This document shows positions 17,889-26,725 of a stretch of 64,000 bases of DNA, one piece after another. A program made the position numbers and the translations under genes. The notes below the pieces were generated by a model. The model saw only the letters and a program-made list of their open reading frames with translations. It was not told where the DNA came from and did not search any database. Location of the stretch: the NCBI RefSeq assembly GCF_036013645.1, contig NZ_CP107869.1, forward strand, positions 1,550,001-1,614,000, read 5' to 3'. Position 1 is the first letter of the stretch, and the number at the start of each line of letters is the position of its first letter. Origin of the DNA: Streptomyces sp. NBC_00490 (lineage in GTDB: Bacteria; Actinomycetota; Actinomycetes; Streptomycetales; Streptomycetaceae).

Positions 17889-19646
17889 ATGACTGATGAG
17901 GTGTCCACCGGACTGACCCGCCGTCACATCACCCGAAGAGCCCTTGCCTTGGGGGGCGCGCTGGCCATCGCCCCCTTCCCCGCCGGGCCCGCGGCCGCGT
18001 CCACCAGCCGCGGCACACTGCGCCACGGCACCCCGGCGCAGGCCGGCCTCCTCGCCGCCCACCTGCGCCAACTGGTCACCGACGCCGAGACGTTCCTCGC
18101 TCCCTCCCCCAAGCACCCCTGGTACGCGGGCGCCGTGCTGCTCGCCGGACGCGGCGACACCGTGGCGCTGCACCGGCCGATCGGCATGGCCGTGCGCTAC
18201 TCGGCGTACGACGAGAAGACCGACACCGGCGTCGAGTTCCCGCCCGAGGACCGCATCCCCATGGCCGAGGACACCGTCTTCGACCTGGCCTCGGTGTCCA
18301 AGCTGTTCACCTCCATCCTCGCGGTGCAGCAGATCGAGCGGGGCGCGCTGGAGCTGGAGGGCAGGGTCGCCGCGTACCTCCCGGAGTTCGCCGGCGCGGG
18401 CAAGCAGGGCATCACGATCCGTCAGCTCCTCACGCACACCTCGGGGTTCCGCGCCTGGATCCCGCTCTACAACGCACCGACGTACGAGGAGAAGCTCCAG
18501 CTCATCTGGAACGAGGCACCGCTCAACCCGCCGGGCACGAAGTACCTCTACTCCGACCTCAACCTGATCTCCCTCCAACTGGTCCTGGAGAAGATCACCG
18601 GCCGCGCCCTGGACACACTCCTCCACGACGAGATCACCGCCCCGCTCGGCATGCGCCGCACCCGCTTCAACCCGCCCGCCTCCTGGAAACCGGGGATCGC
18701 GGCGACAGAAGACGCACGCAAGCCCTGGTCCGGCCTCGACCGAGGACTGGTGTGGGGTGAGGTGCACGACGAGAACGCGTTCAGCCTGGGCGGAGTCGCG
18801 GGCCACGCGGGCGTCTTCTCCTGCGCCTGGGACCTGGCGGTCCTCGGCAGGACGCTGCTCAACGGGGGCTCCTACGGCCGGGCCCGCATCCTGCGTCGCG
18901 AGTCCGTGGAGCTGATGTTCACCGACTTCAACACCGCGTTCCCGGGGGACGAACACGGGCTCGGCTTCGAGCTCTACCAGCACTGGTACATGGGCGCGAT
19001 GGCGACACCGCGCACGGCCGGGCACACGGGCTTCACCGGCACGTCGCTGGTCCTGGACCCGACGACGGACTCGTTCCTGATCGTGCTGGGCAACTCGGTG
19101 CACCCGGTGCGGAGTTGGCGCTCCGGCTCCGCTCCCCGGGTGGCCGCCGCGAACCACCTGGCGCGCGCCGTTCCAGTACGCCCGCGGTACGGCCGCGACG
19201 CCTGGTTCTCCGGCATGGCGAGCGCCACGACGGCCACGCTCACCTTGCCGGCGCTCGACACGTCGTCCGGCGGCGCACGGCTGCGGTGCGCACTGTGGTG
19301 GGACACCGAACCCCAGGCGGACGCCCTCGCGTTGGAGGCGACGACGGACGACGGGGCGACCTGGCAGCCGGTCCCGTTCACGACCACACGGCCCGCCGAG
19401 ACGCACCCGACGGGCACGGTCACCGGCTGGTCGGGCCGTGTGTGGCACCGGCTCACGGCGGATCTGCCGGCGCACCCTCGACTGGCCCTGCGCTGGCGGT
19501 ACACGACCGACCGCTCGTACGTCGGCCGTGGAGCGTACGTCAACGGACTGCGCGTGGGCGCCGCCGACGGCCTCCTCTTCGACGAGACGCGCTCGAGCGA
19601 CGCCGAACGGATCACCGCCGTGGGATGGGTTCCGGCCGCCGACTGA
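17889..19646 (+). CDS. Tat-exported beta-lactamase-fold serine hydrolase
   Basis: 585 residues. The N-terminus has a twin-arginine type signal (TRRHITRRALALGGALAIAPFPAGPAA, shown in parts), so it is probably exported folded. The class C beta-lactamase/DD-peptidase fold has S135-V-S-K138 as the SxxK nucleophile motif, a Y-S-D motif in place of Y-x-N, and H-T-G as the third-strand motif. After about residue 430, a beta-rich accessory domain (L-R-C-A-L-W-W-D-T ...) of jelly-roll character follows, perhaps for surface or carbohydrate binding. Likely an esterase or peptidase rather than an antibiotic-resistance enzyme. It diverges from the nitronate monooxygenase gene. Confidence 0.85.
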   Translation: MTDEVSTGLTRRHITRRALALGGALAIAPFPAGPAAASTSRGTLRHGTPAQAGLLAAHLRQLVTDAETFLAPSPKHPWYAGAVLLAGRGDTVALHRPIGMAVRYSAYDEKTDTGVEFPPEDRIPMAEDTVFDLASVSKLFTSILAVQQIERGALELEGRVAAYLPEFAGAGKQGITIRQLLTHTSGFRAWIPLYNAPTYEEKLQLIWNEAPLNPPGTKYLYSDLNLISLQLVLEKITGRALDTLLHDEITAPLGMRRTRFNPPASWKPGIAATEDARKPWSGLDRGLVWGEVHDENAFSLGGVAGHAGVFSCAWDLAVLGRTLLNGGSYGRARILRRESVELMFTDFNTAFPGDEHGLGFELYQHWYMGAMATPRTAGHTGFTGTSLVLDPTTDSFLIVLGNSVHPVRSWRSGSAPRVAAANHLARAVPVRPRYGRDAWFSGMASATTATLTLPALDTSSGGARLRCALWWDTEPQADALALEATTDDGATWQPVPFTTTRPAETHPTGTVTGWSGRVWHRLTADLPAHPRLALRWRYTTDRSYVGRGAYVNGLRVGAADGLLFDETRSSDAERITAVGWVPAAD

Positions 19647-19802
19647 AGGCATCCGTCAGTAATCGGGGTGCTTACGCCCGCGAGCAGCACGCGCTCCGGC
19701 CGGGTGAGCCGGCCGGCTATCCCCACCTCGGCCCTGAGCGGAGCCACCCGGCCGATATGGCTACACCGCTCGGCGGGACGCCACCGTCAGCACCCCGCCC
19801 AG

Positions 19803-19824
19803 GGCCTGTCCGGCGGATCAGGCC
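19803..19824. terminator. Hairpin between convergent genes
   Basis: GGCCTG (19803-19808) and CAGGCC (19819-19824) flank a 10-base loop. The element lies in the 194-bp gap between the convergent serine-hydrolase and flavoprotein genes. The surrounding motif resembles short dispersed sequences common between Streptomyces genes. Terminator function is likely but unproven. Confidence 0.45.
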
Positions 19825-19840
19825 GGCTGCAAGCAACGGC

Positions 19841-21409
19841 CTAGCCCCCGTCCGTCCCCTCCAGCACCACCATCGCCGCATTGTGCCCCGGCACCCCGCT
19901 GACCCCGCCGCCACGAACCGCACCCGCCCCGCACAGCAGCACGTTCCCATGTCGCGTCTCCACGCCCCATCGCCCGGCCCCCTCCTGGGCGTACGGCCAG
20001 GACAGGTCCCGGTGGAAGATGTTCCCCCGGGGCAGTCGCAGATCCCGTTCCAGATCGAGGGGCGTCTTCGCCTCGATGCAGGGCCGCCCCTCCGCGTCGA
20101 CGGCCAGACAGTCGGCCAGCGGCTCGGCGAGCTGGGCGTCGAGCTGGGCGAGCGTCGACTTCACCAGCTCCTCGCGGACACCGTCGTTGTCCGCCTCGAA
20201 GAGCCGCGCAGGTGTGTGCAGGCCGAACAGCGTCAGCGTCTGGTAGCCCTGCTCCACCAGCTCCGGGCCGAGGATCGTCGGATCCGTGAGCGAGTGGCAG
20301 TAGATCTCGGACGGCGGGGCCGCGGGCAGTTCACCGGCCGCTGCCTGGGCGTGGGCAGCGGCGAGCTGTTCGTACCCCTCCGCGATGTGGAAGGTGCCGG
20401 AGAACGCCGCGCGCGGATCGACGGCGCTGTCCCGCAGCCGGGGCAGCCGCTTGAGCAGCATGTTCACCTTGAGCTGCGCGCCCTCCGCGGGGGCGGGCGG
20501 CTCATCGCCGGTCAGGTCCGCCAGTGCCTGCGGGGAGGCGTTCACCAGGACGTGCCGGGCGGCCACCGTCCCCTCCCCCTCGGCCGTCCGAAACGCGACC
20601 TCCGCCATACGACCGTCCGTGGCGATCCGCACCGCCTCGTGCCCGGTGGCGATGACGGCACCCGCGTCGCGCGCGGCGCCGGCCAGCGCGTCGGTGAGGG
20701 CGCCCATGCCACCGACGGGAACATCCCAGTCACCGGTGCCGCCGCCGATCACGTGGTAGAGGAAGCAGCGGTTCTGCTTCAGCGAGGGGTCGTGGGCGTC
20801 GGCGAAGGTGCCGATCAGGGCATCCGTGAGGACGACACCCCGGACCAGGTCATCGGCGAAACGGTCCTCCACCGTCACACCGATCGGCTCCTCGAACAGC
20901 GCCCGCCAGGCCTCCTCGTCGTCCACCCGGCGCCGCAGCTCGTCCCGCGTGGGCAGCGGTTCGGTGAGGGTCGGGAAGACCCGTTCGGCGACGCGGCCGG
21001 TCGTGGCGTAGAAGCGCTGCCAGGCCTCGTACTCCTGCTTCCCGCCCGTCAGGCGCTCGAAGGCCTCGCGGGTGCGTCGCTCGCCGCCGCCCACCAGGAG
21101 GCCGGTGGGCTGTCCGTCGCGTTCGACGGGGGTGTACGAGGAGATGGTGCGCTTGCGGACCCGGAAGGTCAGGCCGAGATCTCGGACGATCTTCTTCGGG
21201 AGCAGGCTGACCAGGTACGAGTAGCGCGACAGCCGTGCGTCGACGCCGGTGAAGGGCCGGCTGGAGATCGCGGCGCCGCCGGTGCGGTCGAGGCGTTCCA
21301 GGACCAGGACGGAGCGTCCGGCCCGGGCCAGGTAGGCGGCGGCGACGAGGCCGTTGTGACCGCCGCCGACGATCACGGCGTCGTACGTGTGTCCCTCGAG
21401 TGCAGGCAT
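19841..21409 (-). CDS. Phytoene-desaturase-like FAD oxidoreductase
   Basis: 522 residues from ATG at 21409, with GAAGAGA upstream. The N-terminal Rossmann FAD motif V-I-V-G-G-G-H-N-G-L-V-A-A is followed by the E-R-L-D-R-T-G-G-A-A segment typical of CrtI/PYROXD2-type proteins. The C-terminal flavin-binding motif is G-A-G-A-V-R-G-G-G-V-S-G. It is not next to other carotenoid genes, so a carotenoid role is not supported; a lipid or polyprenoid dehydrogenase is equally possible. It is the last of a leftward series that includes the TPR kinase, with 62 bp between them. Confidence 0.85.
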   Translation of the reverse strand: MPALEGHTYDAVIVGGGHNGLVAAAYLARAGRSVLVLERLDRTGGAAISSRPFTGVDARLSRYSYLVSLLPKKIVRDLGLTFRVRKRTISSYTPVERDGQPTGLLVGGGERRTREAFERLTGGKQEYEAWQRFYATTGRVAERVFPTLTEPLPTRDELRRRVDDEEAWRALFEEPIGVTVEDRFADDLVRGVVLTDALIGTFADAHDPSLKQNRCFLYHVIGGGTGDWDVPVGGMGALTDALAGAARDAGAVIATGHEAVRIATDGRMAEVAFRTAEGEGTVAARHVLVNASPQALADLTGDEPPAPAEGAQLKVNMLLKRLPRLRDSAVDPRAAFSGTFHIAEGYEQLAAAHAQAAAGELPAAPPSEIYCHSLTDPTILGPELVEQGYQTLTLFGLHTPARLFEADNDGVREELVKSTLAQLDAQLAEPLADCLAVDAEGRPCIEAKTPLDLERDLRLPRGNIFHRDLSWPYAQEGAGRWGVETRHGNVLLCGAGAVRGGGVSGVPGHNAAMVVLEGTDGG

Positions 21410-21471
21410 GTCTCTTCGTAACACGCGATGATCACCGGCGGCCAGGGGTGTACGGCGGTACGGCGGCGGGG

Positions 21472-23709
21472 TCAGGGTCCCTGGGACGCCCGCTGCTGTC
21501 GCAGCACCGCCACCCTCCGGTACAGCTCCACGGCCTCGGCGCCACGGCCGAGCTGTTCCAGGCAGTGGGCCTCGTCGTTGCGGCTGGCGAGGGTGTCGGG
21601 GTGGTCGGCGCCGAGGACGCGTTCGCGGGCGGCGGCGACTCTGCGGTACTCGGTGAGGGCGTCGGCCCAGCGGCCCAGCCAGCCCAGACCCACGGCGACC
21701 TCGCGGCGGCTGACCAGGGTGTCGGGGTGCTCCGGGCCCAGGACGCGCTCGCGGATGGCGCACACGTCGCGGGACTCGGCGAGGGCCTCCTCCCAGCGGC
21801 CGAGGCGGCCGAGGTTGACGCCGAGGCCGTGGCGGGCGCGGAGGGTCTCGGGGTGGGCGGGGCCGTGGACGCGGGTGCGGTCGTCGATCAGGTCACGGTA
21901 GAGCTGGAGCGCCTCCGTGCTGCGGCCGAGGCGGCCGAGGCTGATGCCGACCTCGTAGCGGGCTGCGAGGGTGTCGGGGTGGTCGGGGCCGAGCGCCTGG
22001 GCGCGGGCCTCGGCGACCTCGTGGTAGGTCTGCAGGGCTTCCGGCCAGCGCCCCAACTGGCCCAGCGCGTAAGCGACTTCGTAGCGGGTCACCAGAGTGT
22101 CGGGGTGAGTGGGGCCCAGCACGCGGGCGCGGGCCGCCGCGACGTCGCAGGCCATGCGGTAGGAGTCCTCCAGGCGGCCGAGCCGGCTGAGGTTGAAGGC
22201 GAGGTTGTGGCGGCAGCGCAGGGCGTCGGGGTGGTCGGCGCCCATCGTGCGCTCACGGGCGGCGAGGACGGACGTGTAGACCTGGTGGGCGTCGAAGTGG
22301 CGGCCCAACTGGCCCAGCACATAGGCCATTTCCTGGCGGGCGGCGAGGGTGTCGGGGTGGTCCGGGCCGAGGGAGAGACTGCGGCTGCGCGCGACGTGCT
22401 TGTACTCGCGCAGGGCGTCGGCGGCGCGGCCGGTGCGGCTGAGGGTGAAGGCGACCTCGTAGCGGCTGGCGAGGGTGTCCGGGTGGTCGGGGCCGAGCAG
22501 GTGCTCACGCTCGGCGGCCACCGCGCGGTGCACCTCGCCGGCCTCCGCCCAGCGGCCCAGCCGGCCCAGGCTGAGCCCCGCGTTGTGGCGCCCGGTCAGG
22601 GCGGTGAGGGCCTCCGGGGGCGGGGCGGCCGGGTCGTCGGGGCCGGATTCCCCGACCTGCCGTCCGGTGGCGGGCCGGGCGATCCACTCGCCGGTGAGCC
22701 CCGCCCCGGCGTCCGGTGGCGTGGCGGCGAGGCCGGCGCCGGTGGCCTTGTGGCCGGTGGTCATGCCACGGGTCCAGGACGGCAGCACGGCCGCGCGGGC
22801 GGCGGGTTCGGGCCTGAGCGTCGGCTGGGGTGTCACCACGGTGGGCACGTACGTCGGGGTCGTACGCCCCAGGCCGATGCGGCGCCCCACCTCGCGGGCG
22901 TCGTGCGGGCGTTGCTCGGGCAGCTTGGCCAGCAGGTCCAGGATGATCTTCTCGAGGTACGCCGGGACCTCCGCGCGGTGGCTGCGCGGCGGGCGGGGCG
23001 GGGTGTCGCGGTGGCCGACGAGGATCGCCCAGGCGTCGTCGAGGTCGAACGGCGGTACCCCGGTGGCGATCTCGTACAGCACGCACCCCAGCGAGTACAG
23101 GTCGCTGCGCTGGTCGACCTCGGAGCCGCCGATCTGCTCGGGCGACATGTAGTGCGGGGTGCCCATGGCGATGCCGGTGCCGGTGAGACGGGAGGTGAAG
23201 CCGATGTCGTGCCCGAGGCGGGCGATGCCGAAGTCGCAGATCTTCACCGTGCCGTCGGTGAGCCGCATGATGTTCGCGGGCTTCAGGTCGCGGTGCACGA
23301 TGCCCTGTTGGTGGGTGTAGGCGAGGGCCGCCGCCACCTGGTCGGCGATCTCCACGACGTCCGCGACGGGCAGCGGGTGATGCTTGTTGTCCTCCAGGAG
23401 CTGGCTGAGGTTGCGGCCCTCCAGCAACTCCATGACGAGGTAGAGGATCCCGTCGGACTCCCCGAAGTCATGGACGACGGTGACCCCGCGGTGCTGGAGG
23501 GCGGCGGCCACCCGGGCCTCCCGGCGGAACCGCTCGCGCAGCACCCGGGTGAAGGACTGGTCTTGGGACGGACCCAGCGGCTTGAGGCACTTCACGGCGA
23601 CACGACGGCCCAGCGACTCGTCGCGCGCGCGCCACACCTCGCCCATGCCGCCGCGCCCGATCAGGTCGAGCAGCCGGTAGCGGCCCTGGATCAGCTTGCT
23701 GTCCCCCAT
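21472..23709 (-). CDS. Soluble Ser/Thr protein kinase with C-terminal TPR array
   Basis: 745 residues. A Hanks-type kinase spans about residues 10-275: the glycine loop I-G-R-G-G-M-G, catalytic K40, H139-R-D141, D159-F-G161, and the G-T-P-H-Y-M-S-P-E-Q activation segment. A Pro/Ala-rich linker (about 275-375) contains no membrane span, unlike PknB-type receptors. Eight kinesin-light-chain-type TPR units with the signature H-P-D-T-L follow at about 42-residue spacing. It probably phosphorylates proteins docked on the TPR superhelix. It follows the MpaB-type gene on the same strand after 57 bp. The target is unknown. Confidence 0.93.
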   Translation of the reverse strand: MGDSKLIQGRYRLLDLIGRGGMGEVWRARDESLGRRVAVKCLKPLGPSQDQSFTRVLRERFRREARVAAALQHRGVTVVHDFGESDGILYLVMELLEGRNLSQLLEDNKHHPLPVADVVEIADQVAAALAYTHQQGIVHRDLKPANIMRLTDGTVKICDFGIARLGHDIGFTSRLTGTGIAMGTPHYMSPEQIGGSEVDQRSDLYSLGCVLYEIATGVPPFDLDDAWAILVGHRDTPPRPPRSHRAEVPAYLEKIILDLLAKLPEQRPHDAREVGRRIGLGRTTPTYVPTVVTPQPTLRPEPAARAAVLPSWTRGMTTGHKATGAGLAATPPDAGAGLTGEWIARPATGRQVGESGPDDPAAPPPEALTALTGRHNAGLSLGRLGRWAEAGEVHRAVAAEREHLLGPDHPDTLASRYEVAFTLSRTGRAADALREYKHVARSRSLSLGPDHPDTLAARQEMAYVLGQLGRHFDAHQVYTSVLAARERTMGADHPDALRCRHNLAFNLSRLGRLEDSYRMACDVAAARARVLGPTHPDTLVTRYEVAYALGQLGRWPEALQTYHEVAEARAQALGPDHPDTLAARYEVGISLGRLGRSTEALQLYRDLIDDRTRVHGPAHPETLRARHGLGVNLGRLGRWEEALAESRDVCAIRERVLGPEHPDTLVSRREVAVGLGWLGRWADALTEYRRVAAARERVLGADHPDTLASRNDEAHCLEQLGRGAEAVELYRRVAVLRQQRASQGP
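21475..22584 (-). repeat. Coding tandem repeat encoding TPR units
   Basis: About 126-bp periodic repeats inside the kinase gene. The H-P-D-T-L codons recur about every 123-129 bases (near 21597, 21719, 21845, 21969, 22098, 22227, 22350 and 22476). Units are related but not identical, so the array is an old protein repeat rather than a recent expansion, though it could still recombine. Confidence 0.85.
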
Positions 23710-23766
23710 CTGCTGCGATCGCCCCCGATGGTCTCGCCCCGCCCCTGGCCCGTCCAGTATGGCGAG

Positions 23767-24609
23767 CTATCCACCCACTTTGTACGGGGCCGGGCGGGAG
23801 CCGGGGCCGAGCCGTGACATGGCCCGGAGGATGTGTTTGGGCGGGAGTTGCCAGCGTAGACGTGCGGGGACACAGCGCAGAAGGGTGCCTGTGGCACGCA
23901 ACTGGCGGGTGACGGTGGCGGGTTTCGGGGCCGGTCTGCCGTACAGCTCGTGGGCGTACGGCGGCAGAGCGGCGTACGCCAGTTGTGCCACGCGCCGCCA
24001 CAGCACCTCGCGCGCCGGGACGAGGAGGGGGTGCGTCGGCGGGCGGAGCAGGAAGTCGTCCACGGCGCGCGCCTCGGGTCCGACGGCGAGTTCGGGGCGC
24101 ACCTTGTCGAAGTAGGCGGCCAGTTCGGCCTGGTCGGCGGGTACGGCGTCCGGGTCGAGGCCCACCAGGCGGGCGCTGACCCGCTGTTCGGCTATGTAGC
24201 GGTCGGCCAGTTCGTCGGTGAGCCGGAATCCGGAGCGGCGCGCGACCCCCAGATAGGAGTCGATCTCCGCGCAGTGCACCCACAGCAGCAGCTCGGGTTC
24301 GTCGACGCCGTACCGCTCCCCCGTGTCCGGGTCGACGGCCGACAGCATGGTGTGGATCTTCCGGACGCGGGCCCCCGCCTTCTCCGCCGCCTCGGTGGTG
24401 CCGTAGCTGATGGTGCCGACGAAGTTCGCGGTACGCAGCAGCCGGCCCCAGGCGTCCTTGCGGAAGTCGGAGTTCTGCATGACCCCGCGCACCGCACGCG
24501 GGTGCAGGGCCTGGAAATAGAGCGCGCGGACACCGGCGACCCACATCATCGGGTCGCCGTGCATCTGCCAGGTCACCGACTTCGGTGTGAACAGTCCGGG
24601 ATCACCCAT
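23767..24609 (-). CDS. MpaB/DUF2236-family oxygenase-like protein
   Basis: 280 residues. It has the family features: M-H-G-D-P (proximal His), A-L-Y-F-Q-A-L-H-P-R-A (His in the putative haem/metal pocket), and the central W-V-H-C-A-E-I-D-S-Y segment. The family includes the rubber oxygenase Lcp and fungal MpaB', b-type haem proteins that cleave isoprenoid or polyketide double bonds. Many actinobacterial members have no known substrate. It lies 10 bp after the acyl-CoA dehydrogenase stop and was probably co-transcribed with it, hinting at lipid or isoprenoid catabolism. Confidence 0.85.
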   Translation of the reverse strand: MGDPGLFTPKSVTWQMHGDPMMWVAGVRALYFQALHPRAVRGVMQNSDFRKDAWGRLLRTANFVGTISYGTTEAAEKAGARVRKIHTMLSAVDPDTGERYGVDEPELLLWVHCAEIDSYLGVARRSGFRLTDELADRYIAEQRVSARLVGLDPDAVPADQAELAAYFDKVRPELAVGPEARAVDDFLLRPPTHPLLVPAREVLWRRVAQLAYAALPPYAHELYGRPAPKPATVTRQLRATGTLLRCVPARLRWQLPPKHILRAMSRLGPGSRPAPYKVGG

Positions 24610-24619
24610 GCCACGAAGG

Positions 24620-25798
24620 CTAACGCCGTACCCTCGGCATCCCCAGACCGATCCACGAGATGATCTCCCGCTGGATCTCGTTGTTGCCGCCGCCGAAGGT
24701 GAAGATCACGGCCGAGCGGTAGCCGCGTTCCAGCTCCCCGTGGAGCACCGTGCCCGCGGAGCCCTCCTTCAGGGCGCCCGCCGCGCCGACGATCTCCATC
24801 AGCCAGGCGTAGGCGTCGCGGCGGGCCTCGGAGCCGTACACCTTGACCGCGGAGGCGTCCTGCGGGGTGAGGGTGCCGTCCTGGACCGCGCTGACCATCT
24901 GCCAGTTGAGGAGCTTGAGGGCGTCCAGCCTGGTGTGGGTCCGGGCGAGGAGGCGGCGCACCCAGGGCAGGTCGACGACGCGGCGGCCGTCGGCGAGCTT
25001 GGTCTCCGTGGCCCACCGCTGGACGTCGTGCAGGGCGCGGATCGCCATGGTGCCGTGGGCGGCGAGGGTGACGCGTTCGTGGTTGAGCTGGTTGGTGATC
25101 AGCCGCCAGCCCTGGTTCTCGGCGCCGACGCGGCGGGAGACGGGGACGCGGATGTCCTCGTAGTAGCTGGCCGTGGTGTCGTGACCGGCGAGGGTGTTGA
25201 TGACGGTGCAGGAGTAGCCGGGCTCGGTGGTCGGCACCAGCAGCATGGTGATGCCCTTGTGGGGCGGGGCTGCCGGGTCGGTACGGGTCGCGAGCCAGAC
25301 CCAGTCGGCGGTGTCGCCGTTGGTCGTCCAGATCTTCTGGCCGTTGACGACGTACTGGTCACCGTCGCGCACCGCGCGCGTCTTCAGCGAAGCCAGGTCG
25401 GTGCCCGCGTCGGGCTCGCTGTAGCCGATCGCGAAGTCGATCTCGCCGGAGAGGATCTTGGGCAGGAAGTACGCCTTCTGCTCGTCGGTGCCGAACTGCA
25501 TGATGGTCGGCCCGACGGTGTTCAGTGCCATGAGCGGCAGCGGCACACCGGCCTGGGCGGCCTCGTCGAAGAAGATGAACTGCTCGATCGCGCTCAGCCC
25601 GCGTCCGCCGTACTCCTTGGGCCAGCCCACGCCGAGCCACTGGTCCGCGCCGAGCCGCCGGATGATGTCGCGGTAGTAGCGCTTCTGCTCCCGCCGGTCG
25701 CCGTGGCGGGCGAGCGAGTCCTCGGGCACCAGCTCGGCGAAGTAGGCGCGCAGTTCGGTGCGCAGCCGCTGCTGCTCGGGCGTGTATTCGAGATGCAC
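24620..25798 (-). CDS. Acyl-CoA dehydrogenase (FadE family)
   Basis: 392 residues from GTG at 25798, with GGAGG just upstream; the reading frame is open further upstream but runs through a terminator hairpin there. Features: an N-terminal helical domain (YTPEQQRLRTELRAYF), the flavin/substrate segment I-G-Y-S-E-P-D-A-G-T-D-L, Q-K-I-W-T-T-N-G, and a C-terminal F-G-G-G-N-N-E-I-Q-R-E-I-I. It oxidises an acyl-CoA to the 2-enoyl-CoA with FAD. The class resembles the paired steroid-type FadE subunits of actinobacteria, which act as heterotetramers. A KstR-like site lies 45 bp upstream of the start, and an MpaB-type oxygenase gene follows. Confidence 0.92.
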   Translation of the reverse strand: MHLEYTPEQQRLRTELRAYFAELVPEDSLARHGDRREQKRYYRDIIRRLGADQWLGVGWPKEYGGRGLSAIEQFIFFDEAAQAGVPLPLMALNTVGPTIMQFGTDEQKAYFLPKILSGEIDFAIGYSEPDAGTDLASLKTRAVRDGDQYVVNGQKIWTTNGDTADWVWLATRTDPAAPPHKGITMLLVPTTEPGYSCTVINTLAGHDTTASYYEDIRVPVSRRVGAENQGWRLITNQLNHERVTLAAHGTMAIRALHDVQRWATETKLADGRRVVDLPWVRRLLARTHTRLDALKLLNWQMVSAVQDGTLTPQDASAVKVYGSEARRDAYAWLMEIVGAAGALKEGSAGTVLHGELERGYRSAVIFTFGGGNNEIQREIISWIGLGMPRVRR

Positions 25799-25842
25799 GG
25801 CGCCTCCAGGCTCCCCGGGACCGGTCCTGTCGGCGCACACGG

Positions 25843-25856
25843 TAGAACGTGTTCCA
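25843..25856. promoter_or_regulatory. KstR-like operator TAGAACGTGTTCCA
   Basis: The site matches the mycobacterial/rhodococcal KstR pattern TnnAACnnGTTnnA at every fixed base and has 5 of 6 matched arm positions. It sits in the promoter region of the acyl-CoA dehydrogenase gene. KstR represses cholesterol-catabolic genes, so this links the unit to steroid-like acyl-CoA metabolism. No kstR gene is visible in the window. Confidence 0.65.
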
Positions 25857-25880
25857 GAAATTGGGAATGGCGAGGGCACA

Positions 25881-25914
25881 CGAAAGGGCCCCCGGAGTAC
25901 CGGGGGCCCTTTCG
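25881..25914 (-). terminator. Strong hairpin terminator downstream of cbtA
   Basis: A perfect 15-bp stem, CGAAAGGGCCCCCGG and its complement, around an AGTA loop. It begins 24 bp past the cbtA stop in the direction of cbtA transcription. It should separate the cobalamin-controlled cbtBA transcript from the acyl-CoA dehydrogenase promoter. Confidence 0.9.
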
Positions 25915-25938
25915 TCGGTGCGGTGACGCCTGAACCGC

Positions 25939-26700
25939 TCAGTGGGCCACGGGAGCCGGCCGCGCGCCGGCGGCCTTCTCCGCAGCCGTCCTCGGAGCCA
26001 GCAGCCGCTCCGCCAGCAGCCCGAAGACCAGCCCGAAGGAGGTCCACAGGGTCACCTGGACGGCGAGGGCGGCAAGCCGGTACTGCCACAGGAGGCCGGC
26101 CGGGAAGTGCTCCGGGACCTCGCTGAACGACGGCAGGAAGGCATACGCCAGACCGACCGCGAGGACGAAGAACGCGCCCGCCGCGACGGTGGCGTTCCAG
26201 TTGCCCAGGCGCGGCGCGAGGCGCTTGCCCAGGATGACCGTCCCGATCGCCAGCAGCACGCTGAGCACGATCATCAGGAAGAACAGCGCGGTGCGCTGGT
26301 CGAGGGTGTCGGGGTCGCCCACGGCCGGCGGGTTGGCCGGGTACTTCAGGAACGGGACGACGTAGACGCAGACCAGTCCGGCGGCCGCCAGGAGCAGCGC
26401 GCTCGCACGCGGCCCGAAGCGACCGATCCGGCCCAGCGCGAAGCAGTACGCGAGCGCCGCGATGCCGCCGAAGGCGACCCCGTAGACGAGGACGCCGGTG
26501 GACAGGCCCGCGGTGGACTGCAGGGTGCGGCTGACGAGTTCCTCGCCGCCGTGCTCGTGGGCGTGGGCCTCCTCGAAGGCGATGGCCCGGTCGACGCGCG
26601 GTTCGCCCAGGAAGTACGCGACGACGAGGGCGGCCAGGCCCGCGGCGAGGCCCGCGAGCATGCCGCGGACCAGTAGGTTTCTGACAGTTGCGGAGTTCAT
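25939..26700 (-). CDS. cbtA: Cobalt transporter subunit CbtA
   Basis: 253 residues with about six hydrophobic helices (near 9-29, 63-85, 92-115, 135-158, 170-190, 208-232). A His/Glu-rich loop (E-E-A-H-A-H-E-H-G-G-E-E) after the first helix is a probable metal-capture site. This matches the CbtA family, predicted B12-controlled cobalt transporters that pair with CbtB. It starts 25 bp after the cbtB stop, so the two form a cbtBA operon under the riboswitch at 26997-27100, and it ends before a strong terminator. Transport activity is inferred from family and riboswitch context. Confidence 0.9.
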   Translation of the reverse strand: MNSATVRNLLVRGMLAGLAAGLAALVVAYFLGEPRVDRAIAFEEAHAHEHGGEELVSRTLQSTAGLSTGVLVYGVAFGGIAALAYCFALGRIGRFGPRASALLLAAAGLVCVYVVPFLKYPANPPAVGDPDTLDQRTALFFLMIVLSVLLAIGTVILGKRLAPRLGNWNATVAAGAFFVLAVGLAYAFLPSFSEVPEHFPAGLLWQYRLAALAVQVTLWTSFGLVFGLLAERLLAPRTAAEKAAGARPAPVAH

Positions 26701-26725
26701 GCGCAGGAGGGCTTCCTCGTCGCTG

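Noticed and set aside
19841..21409. Carotenoid biosynthesis locus
   Set aside because: Only one phytoene-desaturase-like flavoprotein is present, with no crtB, crtE or crtY-type neighbours.
21475..22584. CRISPR-like or minisatellite repeat array
   Set aside because: The periodicity is about 126 bp, in frame, and encodes TPR units of the kinase. There are no identical repeats with unique spacers.
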